DNA of 64,000 bases from Amborella trichopoda (GCF_000471905.2 NW_006500356.1:3860504-3924503); one strand, 5' to 3'; shown: positions 45,001 through 57,316, counted from the stretch's first letter. Made by a program: numbers and translations. Notes: generated by a model from the letters alone, not told the origin.

Positions 45001-45779
45001 TCACTATTATAGGGTGTTTTTGATTGACTTAGCCCCCAGCACAAATAAGGAAAGAGCCAGTCACGACCTGGTTCCGCCAGTATAAAAACTGTCTGTAGAC
45101 TACGGAAGCACTGATCAAATAAAATCGTTTTTTTTGAAAAATGGCAGAATAACCCCAAAATTTGTAGGATGAAGATGAATAATATGAGGTAAAATTGAAG
45201 CGATGATGGGTCTACACGAAGAAATTTGCCGGAAACACGGTGGATTGGTCTACATGAAGAATCAAAAGTTTCCATGTTCTTGAAAGTGGTCAGAATTTCT
45301 ATTGCTGTCATAAAGTATGATTTGGGTGTCGAAATGGATATCAAAACGACCGCAATAATTCGAGTGTCATTTCTACCTCCACCGATCGTTCGAATGGCCA
45401 TCGAAAAGCCCCCAAATTGCCCCCGGATGGTGTCCATGGCTTATGCTTTCTTCAAAGGGACCAATTGGCCATTTCTTGCATTCTGGGATGGGGCATTTTG
45501 GTCATTTTTACTAATATGAAATTAAATTTTAATTCAAGAAAAATGGTTTTTTTTAGTAAATTTAGTCCACTTTTGAGCATCCACTCATGTTTTGAATGAG
45601 ACTTCAATTTGTGGCTTTATTATTTAAAGGAGAGAAATGTCCCCTTGAGTTCCAAGCTCATCATCTCATTTAGCCCACTAAATGGTCCACATCGAGCCAA
45701 TCCAAGGACTCGAGCCCACCTAGGTGTACGGTTCACTTTCCCTTTCTTACTTTCTTCATCTTCTTTTCTTTCTTACTGT
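45001..45779. other. Intergenic, unclassified, no gene seen
   Basis: Sequence of mixed composition with a 165-codon open frame on the minus strand (44940-45437) that I could not assign to any family. The gcattttggtcatttttact and ctcgagcccacctaggtgta phrases look repeat-like. It could be part of an LTR-type element. No terminal repeats found. Confidence 0.35.
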
Positions 45780-46720
45780 CTCTCTCACCCTCATAGACCC
45801 ACAGTCGAGGCTGCCGGCCCAGTCACTTCTCCCCTTCTTCTCTCTCTTACTCTCTTTGTTACCCTCATGGGCCTGCAGTCTAAGCTGTGGGCTCAACCAC
45901 TTCTCCCCCTCGTTTTCTCTCTCTCTCTCTCTCTCACCCTCATGGACCCGTGGTTTAGGCTGCAGCCCCTGCCATTTCTCCCCCTCTTTTCTCTCTCTCT
46001 CTCTCACCTTCATGGGCCTGCAGTCTAGGCTACCGGCCCAACCACTTTTCCTATTCTTCTTCTGTCTCTTACCCATTTTCACACCCTCATGGGCTCACAG
46101 TCTAGACTGTAGGCCCAGCCACTTCTCCCCTTCTTCTCTCGCTTACTTACTCTCTCACCCTCATGGGCCCGCGGTCTAGGCTGCCAGCCCAGCCACTTCA
46201 CCCCCATCTTCTCTCTCTCTTACCCACTCTCTCACCCTCATGGGCTCGCGGTCTAGGCTGCAGGCTCAATCACTTGTCCCCCTCTTCTTCTCTCTTACTC
46301 TCTCTCTCACCTTCACAGGCCTGCTGCAGGCTCAATCACTTCTCCCCCTCTTCTTCTCTCTTACTCTCTCTCTCACCTTCACAGGCCTGCAGTCTAGGCT
46401 ATGGCCCAGCCACTTCTCCCCTTTTTCTTTTCTCTCTTACTACTCTTTCACCCTCATGGGCCCGTGGTCTAAGCTGCAGGCTTAGCCACTTCTTCCCCTC
46501 TTCCTCTCTCTCTCTTACTCTCACGCTCATGGGCCGACGGTCTAGGCTGCGGGCCCAGCCACTTCCCCCTCTTCCTCTCTCTCTCTTACTCTCACCCTCA
46601 TGGGCCGGCGGTCTAGGCTACGGGCCCAGCCACTTCTCCCCCTCTTCTCCTCTCTTTCTTACCCTCTATCTCACCCTCAAGGGCCTGCATACTAGGTTGC
46701 GGGCCCAACCACTTCTCCTC
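45780..46720. repeat. Minisatellite, about 13 units of about 74 bp
   Basis: Each unit has a CT run, then ctcaccctcatgggcc, then a cggtctaggctgc(g/a)ggccca core, then gccacttctccccctcttc. Units start about every 65-78 bp from 45780 to 46682. Units differ by substitutions and a few deletions (the eighth lacks part of the core). All three plus frames stay open for long stretches because the unit lacks stop codons, which explains the 140-255 codon frames here. I do not treat these as genes. Confidence 0.92.
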
Positions 46721-47615
46721 TTCTTTTTTATCCACTCTTACCTTCTTCTTCTTATTCTTCCCCTCTACTTCTCTCTCTTTCTCTCTCTCTCAGTCAATTC
46801 TATATCTCTCTCCTCACACAACCCATCTATCTCTTTAATTCACTCTCTTTACTCCATCTCTATTTCTCTCTTTATCTCTCTCACACGAAAACTCGCCCTT
46901 CTCGTATCTCTGTCTCCCTCTCCCTCATAAATCTCTCCAACTCTCTCTCCTTCCATAAAACTCTCTCGATTATTTCTCTCTCTTTATCTTTCACCCTCAC
47001 TCTTTCACGCAACTCTGTCCATCTCTCTATCACTCTCTTTTTCTCTCTCCCCTCTATTTCTTTTCTCTTAACTGCAGGCCAACTCCCTCTCTAATCCCAA
47101 CTCCTTCTCCCCTCACTCTTTACTCTCTCTCTCTCACCCTCACGTGCCCGCAGCGGGCCTAGCCCATTATCCCGTTATCATTTACTCTTTCTTACTCTCT
47201 CTCTCTCATCCTCACATGGCTACCGGCCCAGCCTACTTTCCCTGCTCTTTCCCTCTCTCCCTCTCGACTTTCTCGAAATTCTTCATGGGTTGCTGCCCTC
47301 TTCTCTCCTTAACTTAATCCCTCTCTCACTTTGAACTCTCTCTCTCCCACCCTAATTCTCTCTCTCATCTTTTCTTTCTCTCCCTCTTTTTCTCGCTCGC
47401 TACTTTCTTTCTTTCTCTCCCCCAATATCCCTTTCTCTCTCTTTCCTTTAATTTTCTCTTTTTCTCTCCCTCTCGTTTCTCTTTCCCTTTTTCCGACATC
47501 TCTCTTTCACAATTCACTCTCTCCCCACACCTCTCTCTCTCTCCCTCTAATTTCTCTCATTCTTTCTCTCTCCCCCATCCTCATCTCATTCTCCTTCTCT
47601 CTCAAATGAAAGAAA
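46721..47615. repeat. Polypyrimidine tract, about 0.9 kb
   Basis: Almost entirely C and T on the plus strand (tctctctc, ccctctct, ttctttctc mixtures), with decayed minisatellite cores at about 47145 (cccgcagcgggcctagccc) and 47220. It continues the minisatellite at 45780-46720. The opposite strand is polypurine. Such tracts can adopt triplex (H-DNA) structure; that is inference from composition. Confidence 0.85.
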
Positions 47616-50600
47616 GACCTATGTAATCTTATACCGGGAAAATACAATTTTTTTAAATAATAGTCACCCCTTATAATTTTGACAACAAGATCACTCACAG
47701 GCGGTCTTATTGCAAACAATAGAAATTTAAAAAATAAATAACACATCAATAAAATAAATCTCAACTACTTGATGCCATTCATACAACTTAATACTGTGCT
47801 TGAGAATATATAAAATAAAAGAAAAAACAATTAAAAGAAAATATGCCAGATATTACCTCAACCGGGCTCTTTACAACTCATACTGAGTCACCACATTCAA
47901 TGGTGTCGGATCAATGGTCCAGCTTCAATATCGAACCGAAAAAGCTAATTTCAGCCAAACTAGGTAACCACCTTTAAATCTCTACAAAACCCTAACTCCA
48001 AAATAATTAGGCTCAAATCCTAATTTTTTTTCAACCCTTAGATTAGATCATGAGAGAGAGAGAGAGAAAGAGAGAGAGAATAAGAGAGTAAAAAGAGGGG
48101 CGTGGCCCCTAGGAAGAGAGAGAGAGAGTTTATGAGAGAGAGGTGTGTTGAGATGGGGGGAGAGTACCCCTATTTATAGTGAAATTTAGGTCTAGGGTTT
48201 CTTGAGAATTCCCATAGTTTGCCTCTTTCTTGAGATTGGATATGGACCGTTGATCAAGGTGACTTGTGGGGTAAGAGATCTGAATCATCCATTCCATAGA
48301 TATGCCATCAACATTATGGAAGGTGCATGAACCATTATCCCCCTTTCTTTAAACCAATTTCCCATCAATTTATTTAAATAAATTAAATCCATTAAAGATA
48401 TAGAGCATACCATAAATTGCATATTCCATCTTATATTTTCCATAATAATATTTCAATAATATCAAGTTAAGATATTCCTTCAATAATCAAGATAAGATAT
48501 AGTCAATATTTCCTAATCAATATTTGACCACATGCTACAAGATGTAGTTACCATAGTTAACAAACTTGAAGACAAAGCAACAAGATAAGGTATCCAAGGG
48601 TGGGGCGTGCCACCCATGTATGGCATGTGGGGCCCCACCTAATACCCACATGGGCCCACTGCACTATGGGCCCCCATGTATTTTTTTTAATAAATATTTT
48701 AAAATTTAAACAAAATGAATTTTAAAATATTATAACTTTGTAAATCAATAACTTCATTTTTATAGGTCAAAAAATAAAAAATAAAAAATCAAATGACTTA
48801 CAAAAATTCAAATAATAAATCTAAAATAATTTAATAATAAAATCAACACAATTAAATTAATATGATGGGAAGTGAATCTATATGGTTCAAGAATTCAATC
48901 AATGATCACGGGGTACTCTACCTTGAACTGTGGACTACATACCACACTTGCTGTATCGAACCGACCCAATGTTTCTCATGACCCGCAATCTAAATAGGGG
49001 CTCATTAGCGGGTCACCAAAGTCTGATCGATGAGCCAAGGAGTCGCAATCCCAGTATGTGGATTACAGGTCGTCCCCTAAAGTCATGTCAAGGTCACCAC
49101 GACCTGATGCGACCATAACTCTATGACGCATAGGAGTATCCCTCGCACCTCGCACATGTATATGCTTCACCCAAAGGTGGATATATAGCTTTTCCGAATG
49201 ATATATCTATATGCATGCCGTGTGATGGAACCAGGATGAGGTTTTCGTCCTCGTCTCTGTAGGCTTATTACCATTACATACAAGAGTCACACAGTCCCTC
49301 CACTCACTCATCTAGGCATAAGCTCCGACCTCATCAAAGGCTAATCCAAAAACCCTTCTCGATTTATTTTTTATGCCCAGGTACCTTGGGTTTTCCAACT
49401 GACTGGCCTAGATCGTCAAGCACAGTCCGTTATTCGCAATGATCATTTGCTTAGTATGGTCTTCGAGGGACCACACTCCCACTGAGTTTATGTTCCACTA
49501 TAGTAAATGCTTTTCATTACACACTCATAAAGCCTTTAAAGGCCACATAAGCCCAACATCAAACCCATATCTCTCTTTACCTCTCTCTCGTCTCTACCTC
49601 TTTCTCTCTTTCTATCTTCCCTATTTTCCCTCTCTCGAAATTCTCTCTTATATCTATTTCTTCTCTCCAACCCATCACACTCTCTCCCTCTTTCATCTCT
49701 ATCTCTTTACCTTATCCTCATATCTTGATATCTCTCTTAGTCACATTCTCTCAATCCTTGTATATCTTGATATTCTCTCATTCTTACATCCATTCTTTTT
49801 ATTCAAATGTTTCTTCACTTCTTCGCATTCTTTTATTTCGTATTAATTCTACTCTTTTTTGAATATTCTTTGTTTCTTTATCATACATACATATAGACAC
49901 CATTTATCATCATCATTCGCAAAAAAAAATGGATATCTTCCCTTTATCATACATAAACTTATTGTATTTTTCCATTGGCACGTCATATTAGTTTTCATCA
50001 ATAAATTCGATTCATTGTCACTTTATGCAAGCCTAAAATCCCATCCACTACATAGTCATCACCATCTTTGTCTATGCCCCTTATTGCATTTCATAATTCA
50101 TTATCAATGTTATGTATATCGCATAAGGGGGCTCTTCGAAAATGATTCGTGATGAGCCCACAGACTCCGTTTTCCTGAATCATTCGGGGTACTTTGATCA
50201 CAAGTCAAGTACCTTTCTCAGTTAACTGGTAATACCTCTTGGGAGAGGTGATACCAGAAGGCTGTCTGTTTTCCGTCAGCTTTATCTTTTGCAGTTCTAA
50301 GACTAATTTTGCATTTTCCTTTAATTCATTCTCTTTAAATTGATTTTATCCTATCAAGCCTAATTAAGAAGGTGCTTGAAAACTAATCATACAGGAATTT
50401 AAAGCAAGTAGAGCAAGGAAAAAGAAAAGGGAGTTGAGCTCAGACCAAGCTGCCGAAGCTTGGGAGACTTCTTCCAAAGATCTAAGATGGTAACTTTTAT
50501 TTGGACGCGTCCTACAAATTCAAGCAGTAAGGTAAACATCTTACACTTCACTTAATGTGTTAAAATTCCCTAATCGTTGGTACCTATCCTCATGCATCGC

Positions 50601-50764
50601 GTGTGGTTGTTTTGAGGAAAGGTCCTTCTTGCCGAACCCGCGTCCCCGACCCGAGACTCATTCGGACCCGTGGAAAACCCTGGTCCACCAGTCTTCCTTC
50701 TGTTTTTATCGTTTCAAAAATTCAATTTAAAAAACTTTTGTATTTTCAAATTCAAATTCTTTTA
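47616..50764. other. Large unclassified repeat-like region
   Basis: No coding family was recognised. A GA-rich patch at 48051-48150 is followed by tacccctatttatagtgaaa at 48166-48185, a TATA-like motif on the minus strand (ctataaataggggta). A CT-rich patch lies at 49567-49800. Phrases such as gagccaaggagtcgcaatcc and aggtcgtcccctaaagtcat look like non-coding LTR or leader sequence. I could not find paired terminal repeats. Confidence 0.35.
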
Positions 50765-51050
50765 AGAGTGGTTTGCCCAAGGCTGCAACTTTAAACAACC
50801 AAAGTAAGCGCACCTCCAAATCTTATCATAAAATGTAATTTTGGTGACAAATATTCTTATGAGGGCCTGACAATATATATTCATCTCTGATTATAAAATT
50901 TCAAACTCCATAAATGGTTCAAATCAAATAGACCTATAAACACATGAAAATCTTGAAAATAGACAGTACAAAAATATGTTGTAAGATGCGCTATTTTTTT
51001 TTTAATTTTCATACATCTCGATGTCTTCCAATATATTTTTTTAGCTTCAC
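50765..51050. mobile_element. MITE family A, truncated copy A8
   Basis: It starts gtggtttgcccaaggctgca, continues with family A phrases (aaacacatgaaaatcttgaa, atatgttgtaagatgcgct) and stops soon after catacatctcgatgtcttcc. The right third is missing. Confidence 0.65.
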
Positions 51051-51111
51051 TTTAATCTATTAGAGGGTTTTTCCTTGTTTTACTTCCTTTTATTCAGTTG
51101 AAAATTTATAA

Positions 51112-51250
51112 AGGGAAATTTATCATATTACATATAAGATATGAACAATTTAACACTTTACCTATATCTTTTTTATTTAGTTTCAAAATACCTATTTAAA
51201 AACATGTGGTGTTAAGTTGGAATAATTTCAAATGAGAAATTTTTTAAATA
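51112..51250. mobile_element. Repeat family E, copy E4
   Basis: It begins gggaaatttatcatattaca and holds aaacatgtggtgttaagttg. It ends near atttcaaatgagaaattttt. Similar to 22205-22372. MITE-like, boundaries approximate. Confidence 0.45.
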
Positions 51251-51423
51251 ATTTACATCTTATCCTTGAAAATTGTATTTGCAAAAATGAAAAACAAAGT
51301 AGACGATCAATTATATAGGGAGGGAGAGATTACAAAGAACATCATTATAGAGAGGCAGAGAGAACTATAAATGAGAATACAATAGAAGATATTCAATCGC
51401 AACATAAGTTCACGAAAAACATA

Positions 51424-51612
51424 TAAGGAGACCATTTACTTTTAGTAACCATTATTGTCCATCAAATTTATAAATGTACTTGTGACTAAACCCAATGCTC
51501 CAATAAAATTTTTTTTGAAGTTCATGACACACCTCAAACCATCTAATTGGACATCTAATGATTAGAATTAATTGAGACCTTGTTGTACTAAAGATAAGTC
51601 GTCTCATAGTAT
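51424..51612. mobile_element. MITE family B, copy B4
   Basis: Arms: left taaggagaccatttactttt, right taaagataagtcgtctcata. The middle has gttcatgacacacctcaaac and aattggacatctaatgatta. No coding capacity. Confidence 0.6.
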
Positions 51613-51944
51613 TCAATCTCGTTTTGAAAATTACAGTGAGGTTCGAATCTTTGATTATTTTGGAACTCATATTTATTTTTATTGATTCCACACCTTTAAT
51701 TATTGTTTACGGCGGCCTAGTCTCATACTTCAAATCCAGGTTTAGTGCAAAGGAGATCTATTGGTATTTCGGTCAGTATAATAATGATTTATTAGTTGAA
51801 TTGTTTTGATGCCTTAATTTGGTTTTAATTTTTAGAATTGGTTCTTATAGCTGGCTATGTTTCTCTCTTTACAACTAAGGGGTTTAGCACAAACATTTCT
51901 GGCATGGTCTAGTTTTGGCACTGAATAGATATGGGTGCAGTTGG

Positions 51945-52711
51945 CATACGGATGCATATGTAGTTTTAGAGGTAAGGTGCACCTTCAAATTTTATAATGG
52001 TATATAATTTTGATGTAAAATGTTCTTAGGATTATCTCAAAATCTATTTTATATGTAATTATAAAATTTTAAATTTCAAAAAGGGCGTAGTTTCCATATA
52101 GACGCCTCCGTAGGTGTAGAGGTACGATGCATTTTAAATTTTATCATGGTATATAATTTTGATGTAAAATGTTGTTAGGATTATCTCAAAATCTATTTTT
52201 ATATCTAATTATAAAATTTTTAATTTTAAATATGGTTAAAATCAAGTAAATCTATAAACATATGAAAATCTTGAAAATAGATGGTGTAGATAATATGTTG
52301 TAAAATGCACTATTTTTGAGACTTAAAATCTTTTTATTTTTTATAGCCATGCATCTCGATGTCGAGATGATCAATCATAGGGATTTTCAATATTAAAACT
52401 ACCTTTTCAGATGTATTTTTGAGGGACATCTGTAGTTCTACATTGTAAGGTAGCATCCTTATATAAACTTTTTCAAAATCAAGTAGATCTATAAATATAT
52501 GAAAATCTTGAAAATGGACGGTGTAGATAATAAGTTATAAAATGCACTATTTTTGAAATTTAAAACCTTTTTATTTTTCATACATCTCGATGTCAAGATG
52601 ATCAATTAAAGGGTTTTTCAACATTAAAACTACCTTTTCCGATAGATTTTTGAGATGCATCCGTAATTCTACATTAGAAGGTTGCATCCTTATATAAACT
52701 TTTTCCAATAG
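51945..52711. mobile_element. Family A array with duplicated halves (copy A9)
   Basis: Two left-half segments (51950-52080 and 52105-52240, both with gatgtaaaatgtt then taggattatctcaaaatcta) are followed by two right-half segments (52240-52472 and 52480-52711). Both right halves begin aaaatcaagta(a/g)atctataa and end cttatataaactttttc. So the order is left, left, right, right. The terminal motif is the A-family end in the tttatata subtype. No coding capacity. Confidence 0.75.
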
Positions 52712-52734
52712 ATATCTATTCTCTTCTATAAGTT

Positions 52735-52950
52735 GTATACAATGAGACCATTTATCTTTGATATAAGAGGTCACAATTACTTACAACCAATGTGAAATCT
52801 AATAGCTTGGATGTATCACAAAGTTCAAGAAGAATTCTTTTGAACTTTGAGCCTGGTCAATGAAATAAATGCAGTCACCCAATTTCACATTCAATGGTCA
52901 AGATTAATTGTGGTGACTTTGTAACAAAGATAAATGGTCTCATTATATAC
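52735..52950. mobile_element. MITE family B, best copy B5
   Basis: 216 bp bounded by 26-bp inverted repeats with one mismatch. The left arm (52735-52760) starts gtatacaatgagaccattta; the right arm (52925-52950) in reverse complement starts gtatataatgagaccattta. The middle has atgtatcacaaagttcaaga and cttttgaactttgagcctgg. It lies 23 bp from the family A array. Serves as the reference for family B. Confidence 0.88.
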
Positions 52951-54240
52951 TTTTGGTTCTCTTTATCCCTGTTCATTTAATTAAAATTAAAATGTTTCTT
53001 GTCATTATTGTTATGTATTTTTGAGTTAAAACGTTTTTGTTTAAAACATCTAATTCTGTTTATGGAAAGGGGTTATTTGCTTGGTTGATTAGCTTTGGGT
53101 CTAAGTCATTTATGGTTCATGATCATGGCTTAAGTTAGCAATACCACCCTATATTAGAAGTTGTAATTTACAGAAGTATCAGATGCTCATTCATCCAAGG
53201 TAAAGATAAGGCTGTGCCTTAAGATGGCATTCTACCTTTCTCGTAGAGATGGACCAGTATACAAAAACTCGGGCGAGCCAACTTGGCGGGTTGCAGTATC
53301 TCAAGGTGGTGGTCTGATTTTGGGATCTTAAAAAAATTATAAATAAAACCTAAAAAAATAAAAAAATTTATTTCTCGAATGTTTTTATATGCTTTTTATC
53401 ATTTTGACAAAGATTGGAAAGTGTTTTGGCTTTAACTATTATTTTTTTTACAATTTTTTTGGATTATTTCTAAAATATCTCTGTCACAAATTGAATTATT
53501 TCATAATCTATTTTTCACTACTTTTTTTACCTCGTTCATATGTATTTTCTTTAATTTTACAGTAAATATATTTTTCCTTTTTCCTTTTTTTTTTTTGTTT
53601 TTTTTTTTTTTTTTTTAAGTCACTCTTTGGCTTGCCGGGACCTGGCCATTCACGTTTATTTACCTTTAGCAATGGCCATGCAAGTTAGGGAACATCATAG
53701 AGGGCATTATCAAACAGCAATTTATGAACAGTGGTGCGCATACTAATTCATGAACAATGATGCAATTCATGCAGGTGCGCATATTAATCCATCAACAGTG
53801 ATGCTCAAACGGATGTGATCACAAAATTTGGTTTTAGAGCATTATGAACATTGCAATTCATAAACATAGCAAATCAATGTTGAAAAACACGGATCGATCA
53901 CTTGGATCTCGCCAATCCCAAAAACCGGTCCCGGCTGGTGAACTGGTGATGTGGTTGAGAGAATCGGTCAAACATATTAAAAAAATGGTGGTCGTATTCG
54001 TATATATGGGGGGAATCAGAATAGTCCCCTAATTCTTAATCTGGATCCAACCATTCTGATCCAAATCGATATTTTCTGAAACCCTATGGCAAATAGACAA
54101 AGTAATATGCCCCCATCAACACACAGCTTTACCTTTGTGAAAAAAATCTGAAGTAATACATGTGTTGGTTGGGGCACGTGTGAAAAATATTTCTCAATGA
54201 TAAATAGTTAAAAATTTGGGTTTAGAGCACAATGCACTTA
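52951..54240. other. Intergenic, no gene seen
   Basis: Mixed sequence with a T-rich run at 53577-53617. At 53715-53870 the phrases gcaatttatgaacagtg, gaacaatgatgcaattcatg and gcattatgaacattgcaatt form a degenerate short repeat. No coding family seen. Confidence 0.45.
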
Positions 54241-54244
54241 ATTG

Positions 54245-54618
54245 AGCCTAATTTTCTTTAAATTGATTTTAAAAGCATAGCGCACCTTCAAATAGTTTCG
54301 AAAGATGTCTTTCAATACCGAAAATCTTTGTGAGGGCTTGAAAATTTATTTTCACCTCCAATCATAAAATTTAAAATTTGAAAAGTAGTATAGATCAAGC
54401 AGATCTATGAACACTTGAAAATCTCGAAAATTGACCGTCCGAAAATGCATTACAAGATGCACAATTTCTAAGACTTGAAATCAATTTTTTCTCATGTCCA
54501 TATACACCTTGAGGTCGATATGATTAATTTAAGGATTTTTAGGCTTCAAAATAACCTTGTTTATTAATTTTTTGAGGTGCACCCTAAATTGATTGTTTTG
54601 AGCCTCGGCTTTTAAAAG
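54245..54618. mobile_element. MITE family A, copy A10
   Basis: It contains cgcaccttcaaatagtttcg on the left, the core agatctatgaacacttgaaa and tgcattacaagatgcacaat, and ttttgaggtgcaccctaaat, then gagcctcggctttt on the right. Full-length or nearly so. It directly abuts the fold-back element starting at 54619. Confidence 0.75.
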
Positions 54619-55048
54619 GGAAAATTTCATATAAAACCCTAATTCCTCATATTATTTTATTGTAGGCATTCATTATGTTTTTCTTTCAACGGCATAAGGA
54701 AACCCCTAAATATTTCACTGTACCCCCTCATCTATTATTTTCCTCTTTTATTGACTTTTGACCATAAAAATTAACCTCAACAAATCTTTTTATACCATTT
54801 CAATCCAAAAACTTTTTTAATACTATGTTTCCTTTTCCACCATTAAAAAAGTTTTTGAGTTGAAATGGTATAAAAATATTTTCTAGGGCTAATTTTTATG
54901 ATCAAAAGTTAATAAAAAAATAAGATAAGAGATGAGGGGGTATGGTGAAATTTTTAAGGATTTTCTTATATCGTTTGAAAGAAAAACGGAAGGAGGATCT
55001 ACCATAAAATAATATGAAGAACCAAGTTTCTATACGAAATTTGCCCTG
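54619..55048. mobile_element. Long palindromic (fold-back) element
   Basis: About 430 bp. The left end gggaaaatttcatataaaac pairs with the right end, which in reverse complement reads agggcaaatttcgtatagaa. Inner pairs include catattattttattgtagg with tcatattattttatggtag, and ttgacttttgaccataaaaa with the reverse complement of taatttttatgatcaaaagt. The symmetry runs to the centre, near 54840. No coding capacity. Confidence 0.8.
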
Positions 55049-55154
55049 AACTTGTTTTTCCCTTTAAAGAACTCTCTTTCCATTATGAAAGAAGATTGAC
55101 TAATTTGTGCTGGATTTATTATGGGCTTTTTTTTTTTTGGCAAGTTCCATGGTT

Positions 55155-55612
55155 TGAAGCATGGTTATTAGGACCGGACAAGCCACTAAATTGGTGATGG
55201 GTTTTGTTCAATCAAAAATTTTTCAATAGCTGTTGAATTGGTTGGACCTGATTTTTTTTAAAAAAATTAAAAGGTACATAATGTCATAGCTATCAAGATT
55301 GCACCAAACCAGTAGTTCGACCGGTTGGACTGCTGACTAGTGTCCTGACCAATCTGGTTTAGGGTAAAAATTGGATATGATAAAAAACTAGTCAAAACCA
55401 ATATTTGATTGGCTGATTTCAATTGTTTCAATAGGCCAAACAAAACGAGCAACTCTGTTATAATATAATACATATTTTTAAACTATTATTTATATTATTT
55501 TTTAATATTTTTAAATTCCAATCAAACTAATTCCACCGCCAGCCAAACTGGTTTCTATTGAATTGAACCCTTCGCCAGTTTGATGGTCAGTCCAATCCTA
55601 ATACCACTTCTA
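55155..55612. mobile_element. Inverted-repeat element, family J, copy J1
   Basis: The left end catggttattaggaccggac pairs with the right end, which in reverse complement reads agtggtattaggattggact. Inside are many gaccggttggac-type words, as in other plant repeats of this sort. No coding capacity. Related sequence lies at 61946-62490. Confidence 0.55.
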
Positions 55613-56120
55613 CAAATAGTAGCTAAAAAAGTATAAAATATATAAAAAAAAATTACCTAACTTTGTTTGACCAATCTAACACGCCAAAACGCACCGGTGT
55701 ACTACCAAAACCTATGAAATATTAATTTTAACGAATTTTCCACTAAACCTAATTTTTACTTTGGATAAGGCTAACCAATCCAACTAGTTGAACTGGCCGA
55801 TCTGACTAATAATTACAATTTAAAGGAAACTTTAACGTATACTATTCGGCATAGGACATGCCAAGGTTAATAAACTTTGATAGAAGCTGGCCTTATAGAC
55901 TTAAAGAATCTTTGTATTTGACAAGAATAACCAAATGAAGCTCATTCATCAACATCAAAATTTTCAATATATATTGCTTGATCATTTGGTATGGGTTGTC
56001 AATGGAATGGCGGCTCTAGTTTAAGCGATCTAGCACGACTGAATATCCCAAAATGAAACTTTAGTTGATCTATAGTCCAAAAACCGATGTATCATGTATT
56101 TTTTAGCAGGCTTTCGTTAG
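55613..56120. other. Intergenic, no gene seen
   Basis: AT-rich. More ggtt/aacc words of the family J sort occur at 55770-55815. No coding sequence recognised. Confidence 0.45.
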
Positions 56121-56124
56121 AGGA

Positions 56125-56512
56125 AAAAGTTTATATAGTGGTGAAGCCCTAAATAATCAAATTAAGGCGCACCTCAAAAATTCACTAGAAGAGGTTTTTT
56201 CGATGCTCCAAAATCCTCAAATTGATCATCTTGACTTCAAGATGCATGAACATGATGATAAAAAATGGATTTCAAGTCTTGAAAATAATGCATATTGTAA
56301 ATGCATTTTTAGGACCGTCAATTGTCAAGATTTTCAAGTGTTCATAAATATGCTTGATCTACACTATTTTTGAAGCTTTAATTTTTATAGTTAGAGATGA
56401 AAACAAATTTTTAGGCCATCACAAAGATTTCAATACCAAAACAATACCTTTTCCACTATTCAAAGGTGCGCCTTACTTTAATTGTTCAGTGCCTCAACGT
56501 TATACAAACCAC
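56125..56512. mobile_element. MITE family A, copy A11 (tttatata subtype)
   Basis: It begins ggaaaaagtttatatagtgg, then gaagccctaaataatcaaat, and ends aaaggtgcgccttactttaa, then gcctcaacgttatacaaacc. The ends are imperfect inverted repeats. The core tcttgacttcaagatgcatg and gtcaagattttcaagtgttc is in the reverse orientation to A4 and A5. Confidence 0.78.
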
Positions 56513-57316
56513 ACCCTTCATCAAAAGCTCCCCATATTTTGCACTTAAAAATGGGAGTTCAATTGACATTAAATATGCTTCATATTTAACAGAACCCATT
56601 GACACATTCTTATTACATGATCAATTCTCTCCCCCTTCCTTGAGCTCGATCCTAAAGAACCAACCCTACTCCAATCGATTAATTAAAGATTACAATGAAT
56701 TAACTGGTGATTTTGGTGCCCCTTATTTCAATGGGCATCACAGAAAGCATTTGGTATAAATTTTGAAGAGAACATCCAAAAGATAAAAACAAAAAAAAAA
56801 TAAAATAAAATAATAATACATTGTTATTTGATAATATGGTAGTAAAAAAATCAACAAAAGAATGATAATTTATCATCATACACTTGCACTTACAAGGAGG
56901 GGGGGGACCTAGGGCTCAAGCCCATAACATCAAATGAAAGGCGTTGAAGGGAAGAAGTCCAAGGGCCAAAAGAATGGCACATGTTCATCTCACAAGTGCC
57001 CTTATTAGTGGGCAGGGGATCGAGGGCCTAACTCATATGACAGGCTCTTAATGTGGGTTCAAACCCTACTTATAGAAAAGGTAAAGCATACTATAATTCC
57101 ATGGTGTATGAGAATTGTAATTTGTTTGCCCACCATCATCTGGTCAATGGATAAATGGAGATGGGAAAGGCTAGTGTTCACCATTGGAGTATTTTTTATG
57201 ATATGTCTCACTCTGGCTCCATCACCATCACCATCCATCTATTGATAGGGCAGTGACCATGATTTATGCATAGCCCATGGATCATAGTAAGATTTCCAAT
57301 TAAAATAAAGTGCACC
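56513..57316. other. 3' flank of the GT47 gene; possible SINE head
   Basis: No gene seen. At about 57005-57070 an A-box-like tagtgggcaggggatcg is followed about 45 bases later by a B-box-like gtgggttcaaaccctac, which may be a tRNA-derived SINE head on the plus strand. The minus-strand 3' untranslated region of the GT47 gene should lie just below 57317. Confidence 0.35.

Noticed and set aside
44940-45437. A 165-codon minus-strand open frame.
   Set aside because: No family match and a composition typical of the surrounding repeat-like DNA. I could not support it as a gene.
45609-46930. Long overlapping plus-strand open frames of 139, 151 and 255 codons.
   Set aside because: They are the translation of a 74-bp minisatellite in all three frames. 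Serine/leucine/proline repeats result from the CT-rich unit, which lacks stop codons. No initiation context or family match.
46721-47615. Open frames in the polypyrimidine tract (for example 47331-47609).
   Set aside because: Low-complexity CT sequence rarely contains stops; the peptides are serine/leucine/phenylalanine runs.
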